DNA of 64,000 bases from Streptomyces sp. MUM 2J (lineage in GTDB: Bacteria; Actinomycetota; Actinomycetes; Streptomycetales; Streptomycetaceae), in assembly GCF_022414535.1 (NCBI RefSeq), contig NZ_JADWYM010000022.1:55334-119333 (forward strand), in the 5' to 3' direction. The notes below the pieces were generated by a model that worked only from the letters and a program-made list of their open reading frames with translations, did not search any database and was not told the DNA's origin. The stretch's first letter is position 1; every line of letters begins with the position of its first letter. Below, one piece after another: positions 27,892 through 35,382 of this stretch. Made by a program: the position numbers and the translations under genes.

Positions 27892-28809
27892 TCAGGCGTG
27901 CTCTGCGATGAGCTCGCGGGCCGCGTCGAGGTCGTCGGGGGTCTTCAGGGCCAGCGTCTTGACGCCGGGCAGGGCGCGCTTGGCGATCCCGGTGAGGGTG
28001 CCGCCCGGGCACACCTCGATCAGGGCGGTGACGCCGAGCTCCTGGAAGGTCTCCATGCACAGGTCCCAGCGGACCGGGTTGGCGATCTGGCCGACCAGGC
28101 GGGCGACGACCTCGTCACCCGTGGCGACGGTCCGGCCGTCCTTGTTCGAGACGTAGGTGACGACGGGGTCGGCCGGCGTGAACTCCTCGGCCGCCTTCGC
28201 CAGCTTGTCGACCGCGGGCCCCATGTGGTGGGTGTGGAAGGCACCGGCCACCTTCAGCGCGACCACCCTGCGGACGCCTTCTGGCTTGTCCGCCTCCAGC
28301 GCGGCCAGCTGCTCCAGGGTGCCCGCGGCGACGATCTGGCCCGCGCCGTTGACGTTCGCCGGGGTCAGGCCCAGCTTCTCCAGGTGCGGGATGGTCGTGT
28401 CCGGGTCACCGCCGAGCAGCGCCGACATGCCGGTCGCGGTGATCGCGGCGGCCTCGGCCATCGCCAGGCCCCGCTTGCGGACGAGGGTCAGCGCGGAGGC
28501 GTCGTCGAGGACGCCCGCGAAGGCGGCGGCGGTGATCTCGCCGACGCTGTGTCCGGCGACGGCGCCCGGGGCGACGTCACCGAGTGCCGCGGCCGACAGG
28601 AGCCCGGCGGCGACCAGCAGCGGCTGCGCGACGGCGGTGTCGCGGATCTCCTCGGCGTCGGCCTGCGTGCCGTAGTGGGCGAGGTCCAGTCCGATGGCGT
28701 CCGACCACGCGGCGACGCGGTCGGCGGCACCGGGGAGATCGAGCCAGGGGGTCAGGAAGCCAGGCGTCTGAGCGCCCTGGCCGGGAGCGACGAGTACGAG
28801 CACTCTCAC
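27892..28809 (-). CDS. fabD: Malonyl-CoA:ACP acyltransferase
   Basis: The 305-residue enzyme transfers malonyl from CoA to ACP. It shows the GQGAQTPG start motif, the nucleophile Ser in AGHSVGEITAA and the catalytic His in VAGAFHTHHM. The start is a GTG at 28809 (VRVLVLVAPGQGAQ), preceded by a purine-rich AAGAGAG; earlier in-frame codons overlap the promoter and are rejected. It is the first structural gene of the operon and also serves polyketide synthases in many streptomycetes. Confidence 0.96.
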   Translation of the reverse strand: MRVLVLVAPGQGAQTPGFLTPWLDLPGAADRVAAWSDAIGLDLAHYGTQADAEEIRDTAVAQPLLVAAGLLSAAALGDVAPGAVAGHSVGEITAAAFAGVLDDASALTLVRKRGLAMAEAAAITATGMSALLGGDPDTTIPHLEKLGLTPANVNGAGQIVAAGTLEQLAALEADKPEGVRRVVALKVAGAFHTHHMGPAVDKLAKAAEEFTPADPVVTYVSNKDGRTVATGDEVVARLVGQIANPVRWDLCMETFQELGVTALIEVCPGGTLTGIAKRALPGVKTLALKTPDDLDAARELIAEHA

Positions 28810-28870
28810 ACTCTCTCTTGGGTACGGGCGCAGCCGCCCGTGAGGACAAGGACGAAGAACACGAGGGGGT

Positions 28871-28889
28871 TTTGTGGACCTCCGACAAA
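28871..28889. promoter_or_regulatory. Candidate FasR operator upstream of fabD
   Basis: TTTGT and ACAAA form an inverted repeat with a 9-bp spacer, between the fasR stop (28892) and fabD start (28809). FasR is known to bind the fabD promoter in S. coelicolor; that this dyad is its site is inferred. Confidence 0.5.
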
Positions 28890-28891
28890 GA

Positions 28892-30097
28892 CTAGGTCTG
28901 GGGATCTCCATCCACCAGACGCCCGAGGATCAACGCGATGCGCAGGGTGAACGCGGAGCGTACATCGGACGGCGACCAGCCGGTGACGTCGGTCACACGT
29001 CGGAGCCGGTAGCGGACGGTGTTGGGGTGGACGAACAGCATCCGGGCCGCCCCTTCCAGACTGCTCGCCTGTTCCAGGTAGACACTGAGGGTCTCCAGCA
29101 GGGCCGAACCGGCCTCCTCCAGCGGTCTGTAGATCTCCTCCACCAACTGCTCACGCGCGCTCGGATCCCCGGCGATGGCGCGCTCCGGCAGGAGATCGTC
29201 CGCCAGCACCGGCCGCGGGGCGTCCTGCCACGCCGAGCACGCCTTCAGCCCCGCCGCGGCGGCCTGCGCGGACCGCGTCGCGGCCAGCAGGTCGGACACC
29301 ACCGGCCCGGCGACGACCGGCCCGGTGGCGAACGGCCCGATCAGCGACCGGGCCACGGCGAGCGGATTGTCGCTGCCGCCGGCGATGACGACGAGCCGGC
29401 TGCCGAGCACTCCGGTGAGGACCTGGAGCTTGGCGTGCCGGGCGGCGCGCCGGATCGCCTCGACGGTCAGTTCGCTGTCCCCGTCCGGTGCGGTGCCCAG
29501 CACCACGCACACGTGCTCGGGCGTGTTCCAGCCGAGCGCGGCGGCCCGGCTGACGGCACCCTCGTCGGCCTCCCCGGACAGCACCGCGTTGACCACCAGG
29601 GACTCCAGCCGCGCGTCCCAGGCACCGCGTGCCTCGGCGGCCTGTGCGTAGACCTGCGCGGTGGCGAAGGCGATCTCGCGGGCGTACACCAGCAGCGCCT
29701 CGCGCAGCACGCTCTCGTCACCGGGTGCGGCGACCTCGTCGATCGCCGACTCCATGACCTCGATGGTGGTGCGCACCATCTCCACGGTCTGGCGGAGCGT
29801 GATCGCGCGGGTCAGCTCGCGCGGCGCGGTGCCGAAGACGTCGGTGGAGATCGCCTGCGGGGCGTCCGGGTGCCGGAACCACTCGGTGAAGGCCGCGATA
29901 CCGGCCTGTGCCACCAGCCCGATCCAGGAGCGGTTCTCCGGGGGCATGGCCCGGTACCACGGCAGCGTCTCGTCCATCCGCGCGATGGCCTGCGCGGCGA
30001 GGCTTCCGGATGACTTCTCCAGCCGTTTCAGCGTCGCGGCGTGCGGGTGGACGGCGTGCGCTGCGGCGCCGGTCTGGCGTGTTTCGGGTTCGGGCAC
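28892..30097 (-). CDS. fasR: Transcriptional activator of fatty acid synthesis, FasR (PucR-type HTH)
   Basis: The 401-residue regulator has a long N-terminal sensory region and a C-terminal PucR-family HTH around LEGAARMLFVHPNTVRYRLRRVTDVTG. Position directly upstream of fabD-fabH-acpP-fabF matches FasR of S. coelicolor, which activates that operon. The start is a GTG at 30097. The gene is transcribed in the same direction as the operon; 82 bp separate its stop from fabD and hold the likely operator, so fabD has its own promoter. The identification rests on synteny plus domain type and is strong. Confidence 0.93.
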   Translation of the reverse strand: MPEPETRQTGAAAHAVHPHAATLKRLEKSSGSLAAQAIARMDETLPWYRAMPPENRSWIGLVAQAGIAAFTEWFRHPDAPQAISTDVFGTAPRELTRAITLRQTVEMVRTTIEVMESAIDEVAAPGDESVLREALLVYAREIAFATAQVYAQAAEARGAWDARLESLVVNAVLSGEADEGAVSRAAALGWNTPEHVCVVLGTAPDGDSELTVEAIRRAARHAKLQVLTGVLGSRLVVIAGGSDNPLAVARSLIGPFATGPVVAGPVVSDLLAATRSAQAAAAGLKACSAWQDAPRPVLADDLLPERAIAGDPSAREQLVEEIYRPLEEAGSALLETLSVYLEQASSLEGAARMLFVHPNTVRYRLRRVTDVTGWSPSDVRSAFTLRIALILGRLVDGDPQT

Positions 30098-30223
30098 GGG
30101 ACAAGACTAGTTTGGATGGTTCGGTCGCCTTTGCTGGGTCGGCCGCCTCGCCGGTACCCGGCCCGCAGGACCCCTCGGCCGGCGGGCCCCGGCCCGTGCG
30201 GAACACCCCCTAGGGTGGGTGCC

Positions 30224-30919
30224 GTGATGGTGGACGTACGGCGCGCCGAGGAGCGCTACCGGGGCGGGGATCCGGCAGCCGGGATCGAGACGCGGCACGC
30301 CTTCTCCTTCGGCCCGCACTACGACCCCGACAACCTCGGCTTCGGTGCGCTGATCGCCTGCAACGAGGAGCGCCTGGCGCCCGGAGCCGGGTTCGACGAG
30401 CACCCGCACAGCCACACCGAGATCGTCACCTGGGTGGTCGAGGGCGAGCTGACCCACCGCGACTCCACCGGCCGCGCGAGCACGGTGCGGGCCGGGGACG
30501 TGCAGCGGCTGAGCGCGGCGGCGGGGGTGCGGCACGTGGAGCGCAACGACGGCGGCGCGCCCCTGGTCTTCGTGCAGATGTGGCTCACGCCCGGGGAGCC
30601 GGGCGGCGATCCTTTCCACGAGGTCGTGCACGGCATCGCCGACTCCACCCCGTACGACGTCCCGGAGGCGGGTGCCGTGCTGCACGTGCGCCGGCCGGCG
30701 GCGGGGGAGCGGGTGGCGGTGCCGGACGCGGAGTACGCCTACGTCCACGTGGTGCGCGGCGCGGTGCGGCTCGCGCGACGGGAGCTGGGGCCGGGCGACG
30801 CGGCGCGGATCACCGATGCCCGGGACGTGGAGATGGTCGCGGGCGCGGGCGGTGCGGAGGTGCTGCTGTGGGAGATGGCGGCCGCGCCCCGCGGGCGGAC
30901 GGCACCCGGGCGCGGGTGA
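30224..30919 (+). CDS. Pirin-family (cupin) protein
   Basis: The 231-residue bicupin contains the pirin metal-site pattern (GFDEHPHSHTEIVTWVVEGE, with His residues and a Glu as likely Fe ligands) and VRHVERNDGGAPLVFVQMWL. Some pirins are quercetinases; others regulate metabolism, and the sequence does not decide between these. I start at the GTG at 30224 because TAGGGT (30211-30216) lies exactly 7 bp before it, the layout of a leaderless transcript; ATG 30227 is the alternative. It is divergent from fasR. Confidence 0.88.
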   Translation: MMVDVRRAEERYRGGDPAAGIETRHAFSFGPHYDPDNLGFGALIACNEERLAPGAGFDEHPHSHTEIVTWVVEGELTHRDSTGRASTVRAGDVQRLSAAAGVRHVERNDGGAPLVFVQMWLTPGEPGGDPFHEVVHGIADSTPYDVPEAGAVLHVRRPAAGERVAVPDAEYAYVHVVRGAVRLARRELGPGDAARITDARDVEMVAGAGGAEVLLWEMAAAPRGRTAPGRG

Positions 30920-30950
30920 CGCGCCCGCCCGTCCTCGCCGGACGCCGCCC

Positions 30951-31772
30951 CTAGCGGCGGAGCTCCGTCAGCACCGCCTCCGTGAACACCGGCCACGCCT
31001 CGATCGCCCACGGCCCGAAGGCGCGGTCGGTCAGCGCGACGCAGGCCGCTGCCGCGTCGGGGTCGATCCACAGGAAGGTGCCCGCCTGCCCGAAGTGCCC
31101 GAAGGTGCGGGGCGAGGACGAGGCACCGGTCCAGTGGGGCGCCTTGGAGTCCCGGATCTCGAAGCCGAGCCCCCAGTCGTTGGGGTTCTGGTGGCCGTAG
31201 CCGGGCAGGACCCCCTTCGTCCCGGGGTACTGCACCGTCATCGCCTCGGCCACGGTCCGCGGGTCCAGCAGCCGCGGTGCCTGCACCTCCGCGGCGAACC
31301 GCAGCAGGTCCTCGACCGTCGACACCCCGTCCTTGGCGGGGGAGCCGTCCAGGGACGTGTTCACCATCCCCAGCGGCTCCAGCACGGCCTGCCGCAGGTA
31401 CTCGGCGAAGGGGATGTCGGTGGCCTTGGCGACATGGTCGCCGAGCTGCTCGAACCCGGCGTTGGAGTACAGGCGCCGCTCGCCGGGGGCGGACATCACC
31501 CGGTGTTCGTCGAAGGCGAGCCCCGAGGTGTGCGCCAGCAGATGGCGCACCGTCGCTCCGGGCGGCCCGGCCGGTTCGTCCAGGTCGATCGCGCCCTCCT
31601 CGTGGGCGACGAGGACGGCGTACGCCGCGAGCGGCTTGGTGACCGAGGCCAGCGCGAACCGCTGCCCGACGGGACCGTGCACCGCCCGGACCGTCCCGTC
31701 GGCCCGTACGACACCCGCCGCGGCGGAGGGGACCGGCCAGTTCTCGATCAACGCGAGGCTCTTGAACGACAT
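30951..31772 (-). CDS. Serine hydrolase, beta-lactamase-like
   Basis: The 273-residue soluble protein has the SxxK motif in ALASVTKPLAA, the YxN motif in RLYSNAGFEQ and a HFGQAG third motif, i.e. a complete class C-type active site. It is shorter than most EstB-like proteins and lacks a signal peptide, so a cytoplasmic esterase or peptidase role is more likely than antibiotic resistance. It is convergent with the pirin gene, with 31 bp between stops. Confidence 0.9.
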   Translation of the reverse strand: MSFKSLALIENWPVPSAAAGVVRADGTVRAVHGPVGQRFALASVTKPLAAYAVLVAHEEGAIDLDEPAGPPGATVRHLLAHTSGLAFDEHRVMSAPGERRLYSNAGFEQLGDHVAKATDIPFAEYLRQAVLEPLGMVNTSLDGSPAKDGVSTVEDLLRFAAEVQAPRLLDPRTVAEAMTVQYPGTKGVLPGYGHQNPNDWGLGFEIRDSKAPHWTGASSSPRTFGHFGQAGTFLWIDPDAAAACVALTDRAFGPWAIEAWPVFTEAVLTELRR

Positions 31773-31870
31773 GCGTCGAGCCTAAGTGCTCCCGGCGCGG
31801 GCCTCGCGGACGGGGCCGCGGACGAACGGGTACGGGAGGTGTCCTTCCGCCGAATCACGATCGGACCCGC

Positions 31871-31899
31871 TTGCCTGGAGTGCGCTCCAAGGCCATAGC
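31871..31899 (+). promoter_or_regulatory. MerR-type promoter with dyad between -35 and -10
   Basis: TTGCCT (31871-31876) and CATAGC (31894-31899) flank the dyad TGGAG-TGCG-CTCCA (31876-31889), the arrangement MerR proteins use to activate their own promoter. The sequence resembles sites of carbonyl-responsive (NmlR/AdhR-like) MerR regulators. Confidence 0.6.
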
Positions 31900-31908
31900 G
31901 TGGTGGTC

Positions 31909-32403
31909 ATGACGGTGACGCAGCCCACGGGCACGGCCCCGCAGCAGACCGGGGAGACAGCCACCGGGAGCGACATCTGCGCCGCTCCGCCGCCGCGCCA
32001 CCCGCGGCCCGACGGCCAGGACCGCTACACGATCAGCGAGGTCGCCGCCTTCACCGGACTGACGGCACACACCCTGCGCTGGTACGAGCGGATCGGTCTG
32101 ATGGACCACATCGACCGCTCGCACACCGGCCAGCGCCGCTACACCAACCGCGATCTGGACTGGCTCGACCTCGTCGGCAAGCTCCGGCTCACCGGCATGC
32201 CCGTCGCCGACATGGTGCGTTACGCACAACTGGTCCGCGAGGGCGACACGACCTACGCGGAGCGGCGTGAGCTGCTGGAGGCGACCCGGCGGGACGTCGT
32301 CGCCCGGATCGCCGAACTCCGCGACACCCTCGCGGTGCTCGACCGGAAGATCGGCTTCTACACGGCCGCCGCGTGCTCCGGCACCGGGGAGGAGACGAGC
32401 TGA
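31909..32403 (+). CDS. MerR family transcriptional regulator
   Basis: The 164-residue protein has a 38-residue extension, then a canonical MerR winged helix (YTISEVAAFTGLTAHTLRWYERIGLM, GQRRYTNRDLDWLDLVGKLRLTGMPVADM) and a coiled-coil dimerisation helix ending in KIGFYTAAACSG. One Cys in the extension and one near the C-terminus could sense electrophiles or metals. ATG 31909 starts just after a MerR-type promoter, so autoregulation is likely. No obvious dehydrogenase target is adjacent; the beta-lactamase-like gene is divergent and could share the site. Confidence 0.92.
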   Translation: MTVTQPTGTAPQQTGETATGSDICAAPPPRHPRPDGQDRYTISEVAAFTGLTAHTLRWYERIGLMDHIDRSHTGQRRYTNRDLDWLDLVGKLRLTGMPVADMVRYAQLVREGDTTYAERRELLEATRRDVVARIAELRDTLAVLDRKIGFYTAAACSGTGEETS

Positions 32404-32460
32404 CGACACCGCGCCCCGGGGAGGAGGTCCGCCGGAAGCAGCGCGCCCCGCATGCACCCC

Positions 32461-33312
32461 CTAGAGCTCGGCCAGCAGCTCCGCCTTCTTCGCCAGGAAC
32501 TCCTCGTCCGTCACCAGGCCCGCCCGGTGCAGTTCCCCGAGATGGCGGATCCGCTCCGCGATCTCGGCCGGGTCACGCCGCGGAGCGGTGACCGCGGGCA
32601 CCGGCCCGCACGCGCGCACGGCCGCCAGTACGGCCGCGGCGAACGGCAGCGACTCGTGCACGGGCCCGTACCCCAGCCCGAAGACGACGGCGGCCGGATC
32701 CTGGTCCGGCTGCGCCGGTTGCGCGGACTGCTCGGCGGTGTCCCGCGGCCGCAGCCGCATGTGTCCCTCGAACGCCTCCGGCGAACGCCATTCCACTCCG
32801 CTGAGGCCGGTCACCGGGAAACTCTGGTCGCCCGCCTTCCACTTCGCCGACGAGGCGCCCGTCCAGGACCAGCGGAAGCGGACGGTGGTGCCGTCGAAGG
32901 ACGCCTTCCCGTCGTAGGCCTTGAACGACTGCGGCGCCTCGGGCGCGGCCACCAGGAATCCGTCCGCCGGACCGGCCCCGGCCAGCCGCCCGCGCAGTTC
33001 GTCGGCGTAGTACTCGGCGAGTGTCTCCCGCTCGGCGGGCAGGACCAGCCGGTAGGGATCGCAGCCCTCCTTCAGCTGCCCGTCGGCCGCCTCCATCAGC
33101 GGGTCGGCGCCCGGCCGTGGACGGGCGTGCAGCACGACGGTGCCGCGCCTGCCCGGAGCGAGCGTCACCGCTTCGAGCGCGGCCAGCGGCACCCGTCGCT
33201 CGCCCAGCGCCTGGAACAGTTTGGGTGTTCGAATCCCCCGTTCGTAGCGGATGAGCACGGAGTCGGACTCGAACTCCCAGGCGGCATGAAATCCGGCCAG
33301 TACGTCACCCAT
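32461..33312 (-). CDS. DUF4429 domain protein with C-terminal SHOCT segment
   Basis: The 283-residue protein contains two repeats of the DUF4429 pattern (WEFESDSVLIRYERG and FDGTTVRFRWSWTGAS, each followed by a beta-rich, PH-like region with VPLAALEAVTLAPG and FPVTGLSGVEWRSP) and ends with a short SHOCT helix pair (RIRHLGELHRAGLVTDEEFLAKKAELLAEL). SHOCT segments are oligomerisation elements. The function is unknown. The start is uncertain: ATG 33312 (MGDVLAGFHA) is chosen, with 33321 and 33351 possible. It is convergent with the MerR gene, 57 bp apart. Confidence 0.85.
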   Translation of the reverse strand: MGDVLAGFHAAWEFESDSVLIRYERGIRTPKLFQALGERRVPLAALEAVTLAPGRRGTVVLHARPRPGADPLMEAADGQLKEGCDPYRLVLPAERETLAEYYADELRGRLAGAGPADGFLVAAPEAPQSFKAYDGKASFDGTTVRFRWSWTGASSAKWKAGDQSFPVTGLSGVEWRSPEAFEGHMRLRPRDTAEQSAQPAQPDQDPAAVVFGLGYGPVHESLPFAAAVLAAVRACGPVPAVTAPRRDPAEIAERIRHLGELHRAGLVTDEEFLAKKAELLAEL

Positions 33313-33379
33313 GCGGCTCATCGTATGCGGCACCCCCTTCCGAGTCGCCACCCCGTGCAGGCCGCAGTTCCTGTTGTCT

Positions 33380-34597
33380 CTACGCGCGTTCGGCCATCGA
33401 GGTACCGGTCAGATCCGCCCGGCACCTGTCATCGTCGTGTGCGCACCGCACCGCGTCATAGGCACCCACCCCGATGTCGGCGAGGTTGCGCAGGCTGTCC
33501 GTGCCCGGTTCGAAGTAACCGCTGTGCCCCTCGGCGTCCCGCGCCGACAGCACCCGTGCGCCGAACGCCGCCGACACCGGGTCCTCGCCGTGGCCGAGCC
33601 CGCCGAACTCCAGATGGGGCACGTCCTGCACCCAGTCGGTGGCGTCCCGCATCGCCCACACGCGGGCGCCGGTGCCCAGATGGCCGGCCGTGGCGGCCCG
33701 CATCCCGGGGCTGGCGGCCACCGCTATGTCGGCGACCCGGGCGGGCATGTCCCGGGCGGCGACCCCGCAGAGCACCGAGCCGTAGCTGTGGCAGAACATC
33801 GACACCGGCGCGCTGCCGGGCAGCGCGTGCAGCAGGGCGTTGAGCCGGACGGCGCCGTCCTCGGCGCGCATGGCGGTGGCCGAGTCGATGCCGAGCCCGG
33901 CGGGTGCGGTGTAGTCGGCCCAGGCGATCACGGCCGTCCGCGTCACCGGGTTCGCCGCGCGCTCGGCGGCGTACAGCGACTCGGCCATGCCGACCGGAGC
34001 CGAGTAGCGGCGGTTGGTGCGCTGGAAGGTGAGCAGGTCGGTGTCGACACCGGGGACGATCACCGAGATCCGCTCGGCGACGTCCAGGTCGCCGAGGACC
34101 TCGGCGACGCGGCCGGAGCCCTCCGGGTCGAAGGCGAGGATCTGGCGGCCGGCGTCGTGCAGCGACTCGAAACGGTGCATCCGGCGGACCGCCTCCCGTT
34201 TCCCGGTCGGGGTGAGCCGGGAGTCGTGCGTCCGTGCACGCTCGGCGTCCCGTGCCCGTCCCAGCGCGATCCGGTTGGCGCGGTAGCGCAGTGCGACGGG
34301 GGCGCCGTTCATGTTGCCCACCGCGAGGGGATAGTGCCGGGCGAGTCCGCTGCGCTCCTCGGCGGTGAGCGAGGCGAAGAAACGCGCGAGGCGGGAAGGG
34401 CCGGAGTGCGGGTCCGGCAGTGGCCGCCCGCGCATGCTGCCGTGCTCCCAGGAGGTGAGCGAGGCCTTCAGCGCGGAGGGTTCCCGGTGGTGGCGCACCG
34501 CCGTCCACCCGGTGGTCGCCAGCATCACGAACACCACGGCCAGCGCGAGCAGAGCGCGCCCGACGCCGAGTTGCGGGGAGGTGTCGAAGGAAGTCAC
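33380..34597 (-). CDS. DUF1023-type alpha/beta hydrolase
   Basis: The 405-residue protein has a membrane segment at residues 13-33 (ALLALAVVFVMLATTGWTAV) and an outside-facing alpha/beta hydrolase domain. The nucleophile elbow is SMFCHSYGSVLCG, preceded by a conserved TRTAVIAWADYTAPAGLG stretch typical of the DUF1023 family; the catalytic His is probably in GLGHGED or in GHSGYFE near the end. Substrate unknown. It is transcribed away from the neighbouring TetR/MFS pair and lies 67 bp upstream of the DUF4429 gene. Confidence 0.87.
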   Translation of the reverse strand: MTSFDTSPQLGVGRALLALAVVFVMLATTGWTAVRHHREPSALKASLTSWEHGSMRGRPLPDPHSGPSRLARFFASLTAEERSGLARHYPLAVGNMNGAPVALRYRANRIALGRARDAERARTHDSRLTPTGKREAVRRMHRFESLHDAGRQILAFDPEGSGRVAEVLGDLDVAERISVIVPGVDTDLLTFQRTNRRYSAPVGMAESLYAAERAANPVTRTAVIAWADYTAPAGLGIDSATAMRAEDGAVRLNALLHALPGSAPVSMFCHSYGSVLCGVAARDMPARVADIAVAASPGMRAATAGHLGTGARVWAMRDATDWVQDVPHLEFGGLGHGEDPVSAAFGARVLSARDAEGHSGYFEPGTDSLRNLADIGVGAYDAVRCAHDDDRCRADLTGTSMAERA

Positions 34598-34690
34598 TGG
34601 GAGGACACACTAGGAGAACGGGCGGGTCTCGCGTTAACCGAGTGACAGGGATCACGTTTCACTCTTCGCGGCGGTCGTGCGGTGACGATC

Positions 34691-35317
34691 TCAGGGGGCG
34701 CGCCAGTCGCCGGCGAGCACCGGGCCCACCTGATCGAGGTACCGGGCGGTGAGTTCGCGGATCGCCTCCAGGCTGAAGTCCTCGCCCGTGCTCCACTGCC
34801 GCTCGGTCACCCGGATCACCCCGGCGAAGACGGCGACCACCAGCCGGGGCCGGGGGTCGGTGCGCACGTCGACCCCCTCGCGCTCGGCGAGGATGCACGC
34901 GATCTTCTCCTCCACCTCCATCGAGCGCCGCAGGTGCGCCGCGAGCAGCACGGGCGTCGACTCGATCAGCTGGTACATGCGCAGGTACAGCTCGACGGGC
35001 ACGACGGCCGAGACCGCCTCGTGCAGCTGGTCCCATCCGTCGACGACGGCCTGCCGCAGCGCCTCCATCGGCGCCTCGTGCGCCGGGCGGGCCCGGACGC
35101 CCTCCACGAAGTGCGCCTCCGTCATCTCCTGCACGGCGAACGCGGCCTCCTCCTTGCTGGCGAAGTAGCGGAAGAAGGTGCGCTGCGAGACGTCGACGGC
35201 GGCGGCGACGTCGTCGACGGTCGTCGCCTCGTAGCCGCGGGTGGTGAACAGCTCCAGGGCGGCGCGCAGCAGTGCGTCCCGGGTTCGCTGCTTCTTGCGT
35301 TCGCGCAGTGTTTCCAT
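34691..35317 (-). CDS. TetR family repressor of the divergent efflux pump
   Basis: The 208-residue protein begins METLRERKKQRTRDALLR, followed by the TetR HTH (FTTRGYEATTVDDVAAAVDVSQRTFFRYFASKE). The C-terminal helical domain would bind the inducer. ATG 35317 is chosen; the 12 extra in-frame residues would run through the operator palindrome. It is divergent from the DHA2 MFS gene with 65 bp between, and the gap holds the palindrome GTCAGTAACTGAC and three TGTCA boxes. Repression of the pump gene and of itself is a strong inference from this layout. Confidence 0.92.
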   Translation of the reverse strand: METLRERKKQRTRDALLRAALELFTTRGYEATTVDDVAAAVDVSQRTFFRYFASKEEAAFAVQEMTEAHFVEGVRARPAHEAPMEALRQAVVDGWDQLHEAVSAVVPVELYLRMYQLIESTPVLLAAHLRRSMEVEEKIACILAEREGVDVRTDPRPRLVVAVFAGVIRVTERQWSTGEDFSLEAIRELTARYLDQVGPVLAGDWRAP

Positions 35318-35321
35318 GTGT

Positions 35322-35371
35322 GTCAGTAACTGACGTGTGAATTGCTTTGTCAATTGTCAGCGGCTGTCACT
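35322..35371. promoter_or_regulatory. TetR operator region between repressor and efflux genes
   Basis: The 13-bp perfect odd palindrome GTCAGTAACTGAC (35322-35334) is followed by TGTCA at 35349, 35355 and 35365 (approximate), giving several candidate half-sites in the 65-bp divergent promoter. Confidence 0.6.
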
Positions 35372-35382
35372 AACCTCGACGC

